Of a DNA stretch of 10,331 nt, positions 1 through 5,879 are shown piece after piece. Each line of letters starts with the position of its first letter. Position 1 is the stretch's first letter. Both the position numbers and the translations under genes were made by a program. The notes beneath the pieces are model-generated. The model ran no database searches, was not told the DNA's origin, and was given only the letters and a program-made list of their open reading frames with translations. The stretch is from Bacillota bacterium (GTDB taxonomy: Bacteria; Bacillota_E; Sulfobacillia; Sulfobacillales; Sulfobacillaceae). Where the stretch lies: positions 1 through 10,331 of the forward strand of contig JAKAAS010000027.1 in NCBI GenBank assembly GCA_021802225.1, given 5' to 3'.

Positions 1-483
1 CAGCAGGTACTCTTCGCTTAGAGCCTGGCGTACCCGAGCAATTCCCTGAGTTGGGGAATAGGAAAAGACCTCGCGAACGTGCTGGCTAAATAGATCGCGC
101 ACCACCTCCTGCAATTCCCGCAAGGGGAGAAGGTCCGGGTCGGGCATCCCGATTTCAAAATTATACCGGGCAGCACTCCCTGCCGCAGACATCAAGTCAC
201 TGAGAAAACTGGAGCGGGGAACCTCTCGCATATCCTTGCCCATCGCCGACGGGCTCACATCGTGGGGCCGGAGCGGAATGTTGACAACAGTGGGCGCCGA
301 CAGAGTCGTCCAGTGCACATAGCCCAGAGCTTGCAGTTTCTGCCAAGCCCGGCGCACAGTTGACCGGCTCACACTGTAACGTTCGGCTGTTTTGCGTTCC
401 GAGGCAAGCAGGTCGCCCACATGCAAAATGCCCTGCTCGATGTCCTGACGAATGCCGTCGGCTACCCGCTCAAATTGCGTCAC
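1..483 (-). CDS. GntR/MocR-family transcriptional regulator, N-terminal part (runs off left edge)
   Basis: The gene starts with GTG at 483 and stays open for 161 codons to the window edge. An in-frame TGA lies five codons upstream of the GTG, which limits the start, and the purine-rich GAGGGTGGGAG stretch (487-497) is the likely ribosome binding site. Residues about 5-58 form a GntR winged helix-turn-helix: an ADGIRQDIEQG helix, then ASERKTAERYSVSRSTVRRA and LQALGYV. After a linker of about 45 residues comes the beginning of a type I aminotransferase-like fold, with FEIGMPDPDLLPLREL and a later FSYSPTQGIARVRQAL, the usual opening of the MocR/PdxR domain. In this family the second domain binds PLP as an effector rather than catalysing a reaction. 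The PLP-lysine region lies outside the window, so cofactor binding and target are unknown. The gene lies 108 bp downstream of the zinc-ribbon gene on the same strand and could be co-transcribed with it. Confidence 0.85.
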   Translation of the reverse strand, partial: MTQFERVADGIRQDIEQGILHVGDLLASERKTAERYSVSRSTVRRAWQKLQALGYVHWTTLSAPTVVNIPLRPHDVSPSAMGKDMREVPRSSFLSDLMSAAGSAARYNFEIGMPDPDLLPLRELQEVVRDLFSQHVREVFSYSPTQGIARVRQALSEEYLL

Positions 484-591
484 TGGCTCCCACCCTCACA
501 GTCCTCTTGAACCTGCCGGTGTTGCCAAGAAGCGAGGATGGCCCTTGCCGTCACCGCAGTTCCCGCATCTTTTGCGTCGCATTGCCAGGAT

Positions 592-978
592 CTACGTGAC
601 AGCATGCCCGCAACTGGGACAGAATTTAGCACCGTCAGCGACAGCGGCCCCACACGCCGGGCAATGGCTGCCATGCGCGGCGGATTCTTCAGCGCTCCCC
701 GCCGTGAGGGCTTGCTGCGCCGCTGCAACGCGCTGTTTCCGGTCATCAATCTGGTTCATTGCCGCCGCAATTGAAGGGTCATGGGGGTCCACGGGCTGAT
801 TCCGGCGGATACCCTCATGAACAACCGCTCCCAGTTTTTGCAGCGCCTTGTCCAGGTCCGCCTGAGCCTGGTTCACCTCGGCCCGCAATTTGGTCAACGT
901 TAGCTGGTGATCGACTTCCTGGGCGGCGCTGTTGACCGCGGCCATTGCCTTGTCTTTGAGATTCTTCCAGTCCGGCAT
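592..978 (-). CDS. Small coiled-coil protein with C-terminal zinc ribbon
   Basis: A 128-residue protein of unknown function. ATG at 978 is preceded by an AGGAGG (987-992) at 8-nt spacing. Residues about 5-95 are rich in Ala, Gln, Lys and Asp with heptad-like spacing (LTKLRAEVNQAQADLDKALQKL, and later DDRKQRVAAAQQAL), which suggests a long helical or coiled-coil region. The C-terminus is a compact zinc ribbon with two CPxCG knuckles: Cys106/Cys109 and Cys120/Cys123, in the order CPACG, a short hairpin, FCPSCG. No signal peptide or membrane segment is visible, so it is probably cytoplasmic. Proteins of this double-knuckle type are common as small scaffolds or as add-ons to membrane proteins, but nothing here assigns a role. 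It has its own promoter candidate (1051-1080). The zinc-binding call follows from the four cysteines; the coiled coil is inferred from composition. Confidence 0.8.
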   Translation of the reverse strand: MPDWKNLKDKAMAAVNSAAQEVDHQLTLTKLRAEVNQAQADLDKALQKLGAVVHEGIRRNQPVDPHDPSIAAAMNQIDDRKQRVAAAQQALTAGSAEESAAHGSHCPACGAAVADGAKFCPSCGHAVT

Positions 979-1050
979 CGTTTGACCCTCCTCATCCCGT
1001 GCTGGGCGGCGTCCCTGCCGTATCCGCAGAGAACCTTCCGCCTCCCTCCT

Positions 1051-1080
1051 ATTATAGAAATGCCCGCATCACCCATGCAA
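1051..1080 (-). promoter_or_regulatory. Promoter candidate for the zinc-ribbon gene
   Basis: On the minus strand there is a perfect TATAAT (1051-1056) with TTGCAT (1075-1080) 18 bp upstream. The predicted transcript starts near 1044, giving a leader of about 65 nt before the ATG at 978. The -35 box is weak (TTG conserved), so the call rests mainly on the -10 box and position. Confidence 0.55.
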
Positions 1081-1127
1081 CTCCCGCGCTCCGGCTCGCC
1101 ACTGTCACCCACCGGCCCTTTATGAAA

Positions 1128-1156
1128 GGACCGTGACCCGATTAAGGTCACGGTCC
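1128..1156 (-). terminator. Hairpin terminator after the substrate-binding protein gene
   Basis: A perfect 11-bp inverted repeat, GGACCGTGACC (1128-1138) with GGTCACGGTCC (1146-1156) and a 7-nt loop, begins 4 nt after the stop codon at 1161. Read on the minus strand it is followed only by TTTCAT, so the U-tract is short. The stem strength and position support a terminator or mRNA 3'-end stabiliser. Confidence 0.7.
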
Positions 1157-1160
1157 CGGA

Positions 1161-2870
1161 TTACTGGGCCGACCAGTAGTTGGGATAGTAAAGATCGGTG
1201 ATCGGATTGTACGTTGACTGCACATGGTGCACGGTATTCACTGTCTCGTTGAGCTGAGCCACCCACGGGAACCACAGATACGGGATGTCATGCGCAGCCC
1301 ACGCTTCATAGGCAAACAGCGCCTGCTTGGTCTGCTGCGGAGTGCCCGGCTGGTACGAATCCTGGATCAGCCGGTTCATCGTCGATGAGGCGTAGTGGCC
1401 AGCATTGGCTGCTGACCCCGTGGCAAAAAGTTCTCCACCAGTCGGGTAGTAGTCGGGCTGATAAGTCCAGCCGCCTCCCCAGAACGCCGCATCCCACTTG
1501 CTCGGATTGGAATGCATCGTCTGCACGACGTTGTCAAATTGCTCGGGCACCAAGCTCACTTGAACGCCTTCTCTGGCCCAGTCCGACTTGACTAGCTGCA
1601 CAACATCCGCGATCGTCGTGCTCCCCGACGTATAAATCAGGGGGAAGGACAGTTTGACGCCGTGCTTGGTCATGACCCCATTCACCATCACCCAGCCATG
1701 CGACTCGAGCAGCCGCATTCCCGCTGTCGGATTAAAAGGGTAAGGATTGTTCTTCAGCGCCGCGTCATAAAATTTCGTAGGTGGCTGGGACGGCACAGGA
1801 CTGTCCTCCGTCACACCCTGGCCATGATAGAAGCTATTGATAATCCCTTGCTGGTTAATTCCCATTTCGAGGGCTGCCCGCACATACCGCTGGCTGAATA
1901 CTGGTCCTAAGCCGCCCTCGGCCAGAGGGCTCTGATTGACCCGGGCCATGTTGAAGCCAAACGCATACCCGCTCCAGAAATGGTCATGCGCCAGTTGTCC
2001 CTTCGAATCCCACAGCGAGGGAGGCAGATAGCCAACGTCAACTGTCCCGGTCCTCAGCCCGGCGAACTCATTGGTCGTCGAGGTCTCGTATTGGAACTCC
2101 AGCTTCTTAATCGACGCTTTGTGACCACCGTACGACGTATTGGGGACAAACGACCAATAGTCGTTTGGCGCCATTTGAGAAAATTTAAAAGGACCGTCCA
2201 CCACCCCGTAGGCCTTGGCTGTCGGGACATTCGCCACACTCTTGATATACGTGAGCTCCTGGGCCATGTTGCCCGGATATTTGTCCCAGACACTGGCAGG
2301 CACGGGGATAATCTGGGCCAGCCCATTATGAATGAACCACGACTGGTTTTCCGGGTGCACCAGCGTGACAATCACTTTGTGAGACCCGTCAGCCGTGACA
2401 CTCTGAAAATCTGCCGGCACCCCGCCGCCGCCAGCACCCCCGTACGACCAGACAGCGTTGTTCTGACTCGCCGCCTGCATGACATCCCACGTGAACACGA
2501 CATCTTGCGCCGTAACCGGGCGGCCATTGGACCAGGCATATTTGCTGCCGAGAGTGATGACATACCGCGTCCCGCCAGGATTGTAGGTAATGGATTGCGC
2601 CAGTGATTTTTGATAATCAATGCCATCAGTCTTGCTGATATAGACCAAGGGTTTGTACATCAGGAAATTCATCTGGCTGTTTACATCAATAAACGCCGTC
2701 GACGACAACACAGGGAAAAACCAATTGGGCGCTGTCTGCACGGGCAACGCCATGACCACTGTCGACAGCGCGCTGCTGTGAGGAGCTTGGCCTGCAGTGG
2801 ACGTTCCACAACCGGCCAACGTCATGCCCAGCCCTGCCGCCGTTAGAGCAAATACGCGGAATTTTACCAT
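1161..2870 (-). CDS. ABC transporter substrate-binding lipoprotein, family 5 (peptide/nickel type)
   Basis: A 569-residue secreted lipoprotein. The start is ATG at 2870, preceded by AGGAGG (2878-2883) at 7-nt spacing; the longer reading back to 2957 is rejected because this start places a lipoprotein signal at the N-terminus: MVKFRVF, a hydrophobic stretch, then LAGC with Cys21 as the lipidated residue. The mature part has family 5 features: SITYNPGGTRYVITL and YAWSNGRPVTAQDVVFTWDVM early (the usual W-S-dG-p-vTA-DV-fT signature), YGVVDGPFKF and GTVDVGY in the middle, QRYVRAALEMGINQQGII near the hinge, and a long C-terminal lobe ending NYWSAQ. Length is typical of dipeptide/oligopeptide binders. 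It would sit outside the membrane and deliver ligand to an ABC permease, but no permease or ATPase gene lies in the window, so it looks like an orphan binding protein. Ligand cannot be read from sequence; peptides are likeliest, nickel or sugars possible. Confidence 0.92.
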   Translation of the reverse strand: MVKFRVFALTAAGLGMTLAGCGTSTAGQAPHSSALSTVVMALPVQTAPNWFFPVLSSTAFIDVNSQMNFLMYKPLVYISKTDGIDYQKSLAQSITYNPGGTRYVITLGSKYAWSNGRPVTAQDVVFTWDVMQAASQNNAVWSYGGAGGGGVPADFQSVTADGSHKVIVTLVHPENQSWFIHNGLAQIIPVPASVWDKYPGNMAQELTYIKSVANVPTAKAYGVVDGPFKFSQMAPNDYWSFVPNTSYGGHKASIKKLEFQYETSTTNEFAGLRTGTVDVGYLPPSLWDSKGQLAHDHFWSGYAFGFNMARVNQSPLAEGGLGPVFSQRYVRAALEMGINQQGIINSFYHGQGVTEDSPVPSQPPTKFYDAALKNNPYPFNPTAGMRLLESHGWVMVNGVMTKHGVKLSFPLIYTSGSTTIADVVQLVKSDWAREGVQVSLVPEQFDNVVQTMHSNPSKWDAAFWGGGWTYQPDYYPTGGELFATGSAANAGHYASSTMNRLIQDSYQPGTPQQTKQALFAYEAWAAHDIPYLWFPWVAQLNETVNTVHHVQSTYNPITDLYYPNYWSAQ

Positions 2871-2997
2871 AAAAGTGCCTCCTAACCGGTGATAGGGTGG
2901 TGCGGGCGGATCCGTCCATATTGCGGACTGTTCCTCGCATAAAAAGGAAGTAACCAAAAATCGGTAAAATTCGACATGGTTTTCAATTATATTTGCT

Positions 2998-3025
2998 ATT
3001 ATACAGAAAAGTTATGCACAAGCAA
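2998..3025 (-). promoter_or_regulatory. Promoter candidate for the substrate-binding protein gene
   Basis: On the minus strand a perfect TATAAT (2998-3003) is preceded, after 16 bp, by TTGCTT (3020-3025). The surrounding 2940-3040 is markedly AT-rich compared with its neighbours. A start near 2991 gives a leader of about 120 nt before the ATG at 2870. This promoter lies directly downstream of the SDR gene terminators, so the two genes are probably separate transcription units. Confidence 0.65.
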
Positions 3026-3033
3026 TAGGATGT

Positions 3034-3076
3034 AAAAAGAAAGTCGCCGCAACCAGGGGAGGAAACGGCGGCGGCG
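3034..3076 (-). terminator. Second intrinsic terminator candidate after the SDR gene
   Basis: On the minus strand a GC-only stem of 6 bp, CGCCGC with GCGGCG (right arm 3068-3073 or the shifted 3071-3076; left arm 3045-3050), is followed by ACTTTCTTTTT (3034-3044). The T-run is good but the loop is long (17-20 nt), so this is a moderate call. It sits just upstream of the -35 box of the next gene and would insulate it. Confidence 0.45.
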
Positions 3077-3082
3077 GAGTCC

Positions 3083-3121
3083 TAGCCAATCGGGACCGGG
3101 CGCACTGGCTATCCCGGTCCC
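3083..3121 (-). terminator. Overlapping alternative hairpins downstream of the SDR gene
   Basis: Two perfect inverted repeats interlock. GGGACCGGG (3092-3100) pairs with CCCGGTCCC (3113-3121), and TAGCCA (3083-3088) pairs with TGGCTA (3106-3111), whose right arm lies in the loop of the first. The 9-bp GC-rich stem is the dominant hairpin and lies 47 nt past the SDR stop codon, so it is a natural terminator or 3'-end structure. It lacks a U-tract of its own. The second stem would need the first to open, unless they form a pseudoknot. Confidence 0.5.
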
Positions 3122-3167
3122 TGACCATTTTGGGGATCGCGGCAGACCCCTCTGGAAAGAATTGCGG

Positions 3168-4031
3168 TTACGACGGTTTTTTGCGGCGCGGGATCAATGC
3201 CGCAATGCGGTCCCAGTCGTCCCCCGTCAACTGGGTGAGACTGTTGAATTCTCCGGCTCCATTGAGCCACTCTCCCCCATCCACGGTCACCACTTCGCCG
3301 TTGATGAACGATGCATAGTCAGAAATGAGAAAGGCAGCCAGATTCGCCAGCTCTTCAGGCCGCCCTGTGCGGCCCAGAGGCACCCGGCCACCCATGCTGG
3401 CTGCAATTTCCGGAGTCGGGGCCAACCGCGCCCATGCTCCCTCTGTCGGAAAGGGGCCGGGGGCAATAGCCACCTGGCGGATGCGGTAGCGTGCCCATTC
3501 CACAGCCAATGAGCGCGTCATCGCCAGTACTCCAGCCTTGGCGACGGCCGACGGCACAACAAACGCTGAGCCCGTCCAGGCATAAGATGCGACAATATTC
3601 AGAACGGTTCCCCCTGTCCCCGCCGCGATCCAGCGCTTCCCGGCTTCCATAGTGCAGTACAGAGACCCGTGGAGAACAATATTGATGACCGCGTCCACCG
3701 CGCGCGGCGATAGCCGTTCCGTTGGACTGATAAAATTTCCGGCCGCATTGTTGACGAGAACATCCAACTGGCCATATTCTTCCCAGATCTCACTCATCAC
3801 CTGAGCCACACGGTCTGAATCCCTGACATCACACGACCGGAAGATCACGGGAATGCCCCGGCTTTCCAATTCCTTCGCCGTCTGTTCGAGGATCTCCAGA
3901 CGTCGGCCAATAATGGCAATTTTAGCTCCCAGTTCACCAAAGCGTAACGCCATCGCTTTGCCCAGCCCGGTCCCTCCTCCGGTAATCAAGATCACTTTGT
4001 CTGTCAGCGCCTCTGGCATAAACCTTTCCAT
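3168..4031 (-). CDS. 2,4-dienoyl-CoA reductase-type short-chain dehydrogenase (DECR family)
   Basis: A 287-residue SDR that would reduce 2,4-dienoyl-CoA with NADPH during beta-oxidation of unsaturated fatty acids, in the cytoplasm. Residues 13-24 hold the nucleotide-binding TGGGTGLG; CDVRD (67-71) and NNAAGNF (94-100) follow. The usual SDR YxxxK is absent: the stretch reads SYAWTGSAFVVPSAVAKAG, with Tyr150, Ser161 and Lys165, plus Asn99. This is the rearranged Asn-Tyr-Ser-Lys site known from mitochondrial DECR1, and the C-terminal GEFNSLTQLTGDDWDRI also follows DECR1 closely. The name fadH is used for this SDR type in Bacillus but for an unrelated flavoenzyme in E. coli, so no symbol is given. 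Start choice: ATG at 4031, with an AGGA 11 nt upstream; a GTG at 4037 with AAAGG 6 nt upstream is an equally good alternative. Longer readings to 4061 or 4130 extend past the conserved N-terminus. No other beta-oxidation gene is nearby. Confidence 0.88.
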   Translation of the reverse strand: MERFMPEALTDKVILITGGGTGLGKAMALRFGELGAKIAIIGRRLEILEQTAKELESRGIPVIFRSCDVRDSDRVAQVMSEIWEEYGQLDVLVNNAAGNFISPTERLSPRAVDAVINIVLHGSLYCTMEAGKRWIAAGTGGTVLNIVASYAWTGSAFVVPSAVAKAGVLAMTRSLAVEWARYRIRQVAIAPGPFPTEGAWARLAPTPEIAASMGGRVPLGRTGRPEELANLAAFLISDYASFINGEVVTVDGGEWLNGAGEFNSLTQLTGDDWDRIAALIPRRKKPS

Positions 4032-4138
4032 GCACACTTCATTCCTTTCATTTTTCATCATGGATTCGCTTTCCGGCCAGGGGCATCGCACGGCCAGCCG
4101 GGCGAAGGTTCTCACAAAACGGTGACACATTCCACTTA

Positions 4139-4169
4139 ATTATAGAGCTAAAAAATTTGCCGCGCGCAA
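4139..4169 (-). promoter_or_regulatory. Promoter candidate for the SDR gene
   Basis: The minus strand has a perfect TATAAT (4139-4144) in an AT-rich stretch, with TTGCGC (4164-4169) 19 bp upstream. The spacing is long, so the -35 box is uncertain. A start near 4132 leaves about 100 nt of leader. The remaining gap between this promoter and the peroxiredoxin terminator (4170-4300) holds only an imperfect hairpin around 4249-4270 and nothing coding that I can support. Confidence 0.5.
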
Positions 4170-4300
4170 GTTTCCTGTTAGAGAGAATTTTATCGGCCCT
4201 GCCAGTCTTTACGCCCGCCGTTCCAGCCAGGGACCACGGCCGGCCTCGAGACCCTTTGGTCGAGCCGTCCGCCTTACCCCGGCTGACATTGATTTTTACC

Positions 4301-4333
4301 AAAAAAAAGGCCCGCAGCCAAAGCTTGCGGGCC
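4301..4333 (-). terminator. Intrinsic terminator of the peroxiredoxin gene
   Basis: On the minus strand the 8-bp stem GGCCCGCA (4326-4333 as read on the opposite strand) and TGCGGGCC (4309-4316), with a 9-nt loop, is followed at once by eight T residues (4301-4308). It lies about 20 nt after the stop codon at 4353-4355. This is a textbook rho-independent terminator. Confidence 0.9.
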
Positions 4334-4352
4334 CGATGCCTTGCGAATCTTG

Positions 4353-5008
4353 TTAAAGTTTTTTGGTGCAAAAATACCACGTTTTGCAATCCACGTCCTT
4401 TTGCTTTTTCCTGTCATCCAGGGCGCTCACGGTGTTGGGGGGAGATACAATCACCGCGTCACCGGGCTGCCAGTTGGCCCCGGTATTGACTTTGTATTGA
4501 TCCACGGTCTGCAAGGACTTGAGCACGCGGATCACCTCGTCAATGTTCCGGCCTGTCGTCATGGGATAGTAAATCATCAGACGCAGAAGACCTTCGGGGT
4601 CAATGATAAACAGGGCCCGCACCGCCTGGGTTGTGGCCGCCTTAGGGTGAATCATCCCATAGAGCTTGGACACGTGCATGTCCAAGTCCGCGATGATGGG
4701 AAACGGTGTGTGCTGCCCAAACGTCTCCTGAATCGAATTGACCCCGCAATATGCGAAAAAATCGAGTCAATGCTGAGGCCGAGCAGTTGGGTATTCATGT
4801 CGTCAAATTCCTTTTTGCGTTCCGAGAATCCCATGAATTCGGTTGTACAGACCGGTGTAAAGTCTGCCGGATGGGAATACATCACCACCCACTTGCCCCG
4901 GTAGTCGGACAGGTGGATATGGCCGAACGTCGTGTCGGCCTCAAAATCAGGAGCTGGCTCATTGAGTCTCGGCATGGGCTGCAATGCCAAAATTTCTGCG
5001 GTTTCCAT
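4353..5008 (-). pseudogene. Prx6-type (1-Cys family) peroxiredoxin, interrupted by a single-base frameshift
   Basis: ATG at 5008 has AGGAGG (5017-5022) at 8-nt spacing. The first frame gives a clear thioredoxin-fold peroxiredoxin: LNEPAPDFEADTTFG, LSDYRGKWVVMYSHPADFTPVCTTEF with peroxidatic Cys54, then LLGLSIDSIFSHIA. It then goes off-frame. The next frame resumes exactly with VNSIQETFGQHTPFPIIADL, then VSKLYGMIHP, RALFIIDPEG and TGRNIDEVIRVLKSLQ, to a normal end at DCKTWYFCTKKL. One base is missing between 4744 and 4745: GCG-GG-GTC where the family has Ala-Trp-Val, so the T of a TGG codon seems lost. Restoring it gives 218 residues, the usual family length. The tail then has Cys208 and Cys214, six apart, as in archaeal Prx6-like enzymes that use a C-terminal resolving cysteine. 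As written, the product would stop after a shifted tail at 4652. A sequencing or assembly error is as likely as true decay, because everything downstream is intact. Confidence 0.9.
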
Positions 5009-5032
5009 CGTAACAACCTCCTATTTAATACT

Positions 5033-5043
5033 ATGTACTACAT
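5033..5043. repeat. Short perfect palindrome in the peroxiredoxin leader, operator candidate
   Basis: ATGTA-C-TACAT is a perfect 11-bp inverted repeat. It lies a few bases downstream of the predicted transcription start (about 5049) and upstream of the ribosome binding site, a usual place for a repressor operator. It does not match the PerR box that I know, so no regulator is named. Confidence 0.4.
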
Positions 5044-5055
5044 CGAACTACTTTG

Positions 5056-5084
5056 ATTGTAAGTGCTGCATGGCACTCTGTCAA
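5056..5084 (-). promoter_or_regulatory. Strong promoter for the peroxiredoxin gene
   Basis: On the minus strand a perfect TTGACA (5079-5084) and a TACAAT (5056-5061, five of six) are separated by 17 bp. Transcription would start near 5049, about 40 nt before the ATG at 5008. The spacer itself contains the inverted repeat AGTGC-6-GCACT (5062-5077), which could be a binding site overlapping the promoter. This is the best promoter in the window. Confidence 0.8.
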
Positions 5085-5102
5085 GCATTCCCACTTTTTC
5101 CG

Positions 5103-5114
5103 GGCGCATGCGCC
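5103..5114. repeat. 12-bp perfect palindrome upstream of the peroxiredoxin promoter
   Basis: GGCGCATGCGCC is an exact palindrome in the divergent intergenic region between the peroxiredoxin and flavin-reductase genes. It starts 18 bp upstream of the -35 box, roughly -54 to -65 from the predicted start, a position suited to an activator site. It may also be chance in GC-rich DNA. Confidence 0.35.
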
Positions 5115-5294
5115 GGCACGGGCACCTGAAAAATGCTCGCCCCTCTTCCGTGGCCCCCTCGCGGCAACCATCCTCTGAGAGGCCTGTGATCCTGATCCTG
5201 AATTCCCAGGCACGGCTGTCAAAATGGCCAAGAGGCGGCAAATATGCTATGAATGGTAGAGAACCGTCAGACGATATGAGTGGGAGGAACAGGG

Positions 5295-5777
5295 ATGGAA
5301 CAGGAAGCTAAAAAGCGCAGTCTGCGCATGATTACTTATGGCCTGTATGTATTGACGGCCAAAGACGGGGACGAAGTCTCCGCCGGGACGGTCAACTGGC
5401 TGTCTCAAGCGTCATTTGCGCCGCCGCTGGTCATGGTAGGGGTCAAGAAAGACAGCCACCTCCATGCCTTGGTGGAAAAGACACAAAAGATTGCAGTCAG
5501 CATCCTCGATGCGGGACAGAAAGACATCGCGGGAGACTTCTTCCGGACGACCAAGGTTGAAGGCAGCCAAATCAATGGCCACGAGTTTGAATTCTCCACC
5601 GTCTACACATTGCCGCTGCTTACGGAATGCCCCGCCTGGTTCGAAGCCCAAATCACCGACACCGTCTCGCGCGGCGATCATACCGTGTTTGTCGCCGAAG
5701 TCACTGGCGCCGGTGTGCGCCAGCCCGATGCGCTGCCTCTGGTCATGCGGGAAACCGGGTGGTTTTACGGCGGCTGA
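5295..5777 (+). CDS. Flavin reductase-like FMN-binding protein
   Basis: A 160-residue single-domain protein of the flavin reductase / FMN-binding split-barrel family. ATG at 5295 has GGGAGG (5282-5287) at 7-nt spacing; the GTG at 5280 would put that site inside the gene and is rejected. The family pattern is clear: the N-terminal MITYGLYVLTAKDGDEVSAG strand pair, VNWLSQASFAPPLVMVGV, then HLHALVEKTQKIAVSILDAG, DFFRTT, and the C-terminal EAQITDTVSRGDHTVFVAEV with the conserved Gly-Asp-His. Members bind FMN and either pass electrons from NAD(P)H to free flavin or act as electron carriers. The partner is not visible here. The gene diverges from the peroxiredoxin gene across 286 bp. A weak extended -10 (TGC-TATGAA, 5245-5253) lies upstream with no convincing -35. 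A terminator follows at once, so it is probably monocistronic. Confidence 0.87.
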   Translation: MEQEAKKRSLRMITYGLYVLTAKDGDEVSAGTVNWLSQASFAPPLVMVGVKKDSHLHALVEKTQKIAVSILDAGQKDIAGDFFRTTKVEGSQINGHEFEFSTVYTLPLLTECPAWFEAQITDTVSRGDHTVFVAEVTGAGVRQPDALPLVMRETGWFYGG

Positions 5778-5787
5778 AACAACGATC

Positions 5788-5814
5788 GGCCTGGAACTTA
5801 TTTCCGGGCCTTTT
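5788..5814 (+). terminator. Terminator of the flavin reductase gene
   Basis: GGCCTGGAA (5788-5796) and TTCCGGGCC (5802-5810) form a 9-bp stem with one G-U pair and a 5-nt loop, followed by TTTT (5811-5814). It lies 10 nt after the stop codon at 5777. Confidence 0.75.
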
Positions 5815-5825
5815 CACCTGCACCC

Positions 5826-5848
5826 GCTGTCTTGTCTGTAAAGACAGC
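5826..5848 (+). promoter_or_regulatory. Hairpin in the pepC leader
   Basis: GCTGTCTT (5826-5833) and AAGACAGC (5841-5848) form a perfect 8-bp inverted repeat with a 7-nt loop. It lies 17 nt before the pepC ribosome binding site GGGAGG (5866-5871) and has no T-run, so it is not an intrinsic terminator. It could be a DNA operator or a leader-RNA element; I do not recognise it. Confidence 0.45.
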
Positions 5849-5879
5849 AGCAGCATTCTCAAAAAGGGAGGCTCGACCG

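Noticed and set aside
1980..2606. 208-residue plus-strand open frame
   Set aside because: It is antisense to the substrate-binding lipoprotein, which has a signal peptide, family motifs and a ribosome binding site. The antisense reading is Arg/His-rich with no recognisable domain.
2871..2957. N-terminal extension of the substrate-binding protein to 2957
   Set aside because: It would bury the lipoprotein signal and its AGGAGG site inside the gene, and has no ribosome binding site of its own.
4032..4130. N-terminal extension of the SDR
   Set aside because: Extends beyond the conserved DECR N-terminus, runs through the leader, and lies nearly up to the predicted transcription start.
4652..5008. 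Programmed frameshift in the peroxiredoxin
   Set aside because: There is no slippery heptamer or stop codon next to the join, and this family is not known for recoding. A plain deletion or sequence error is simpler.
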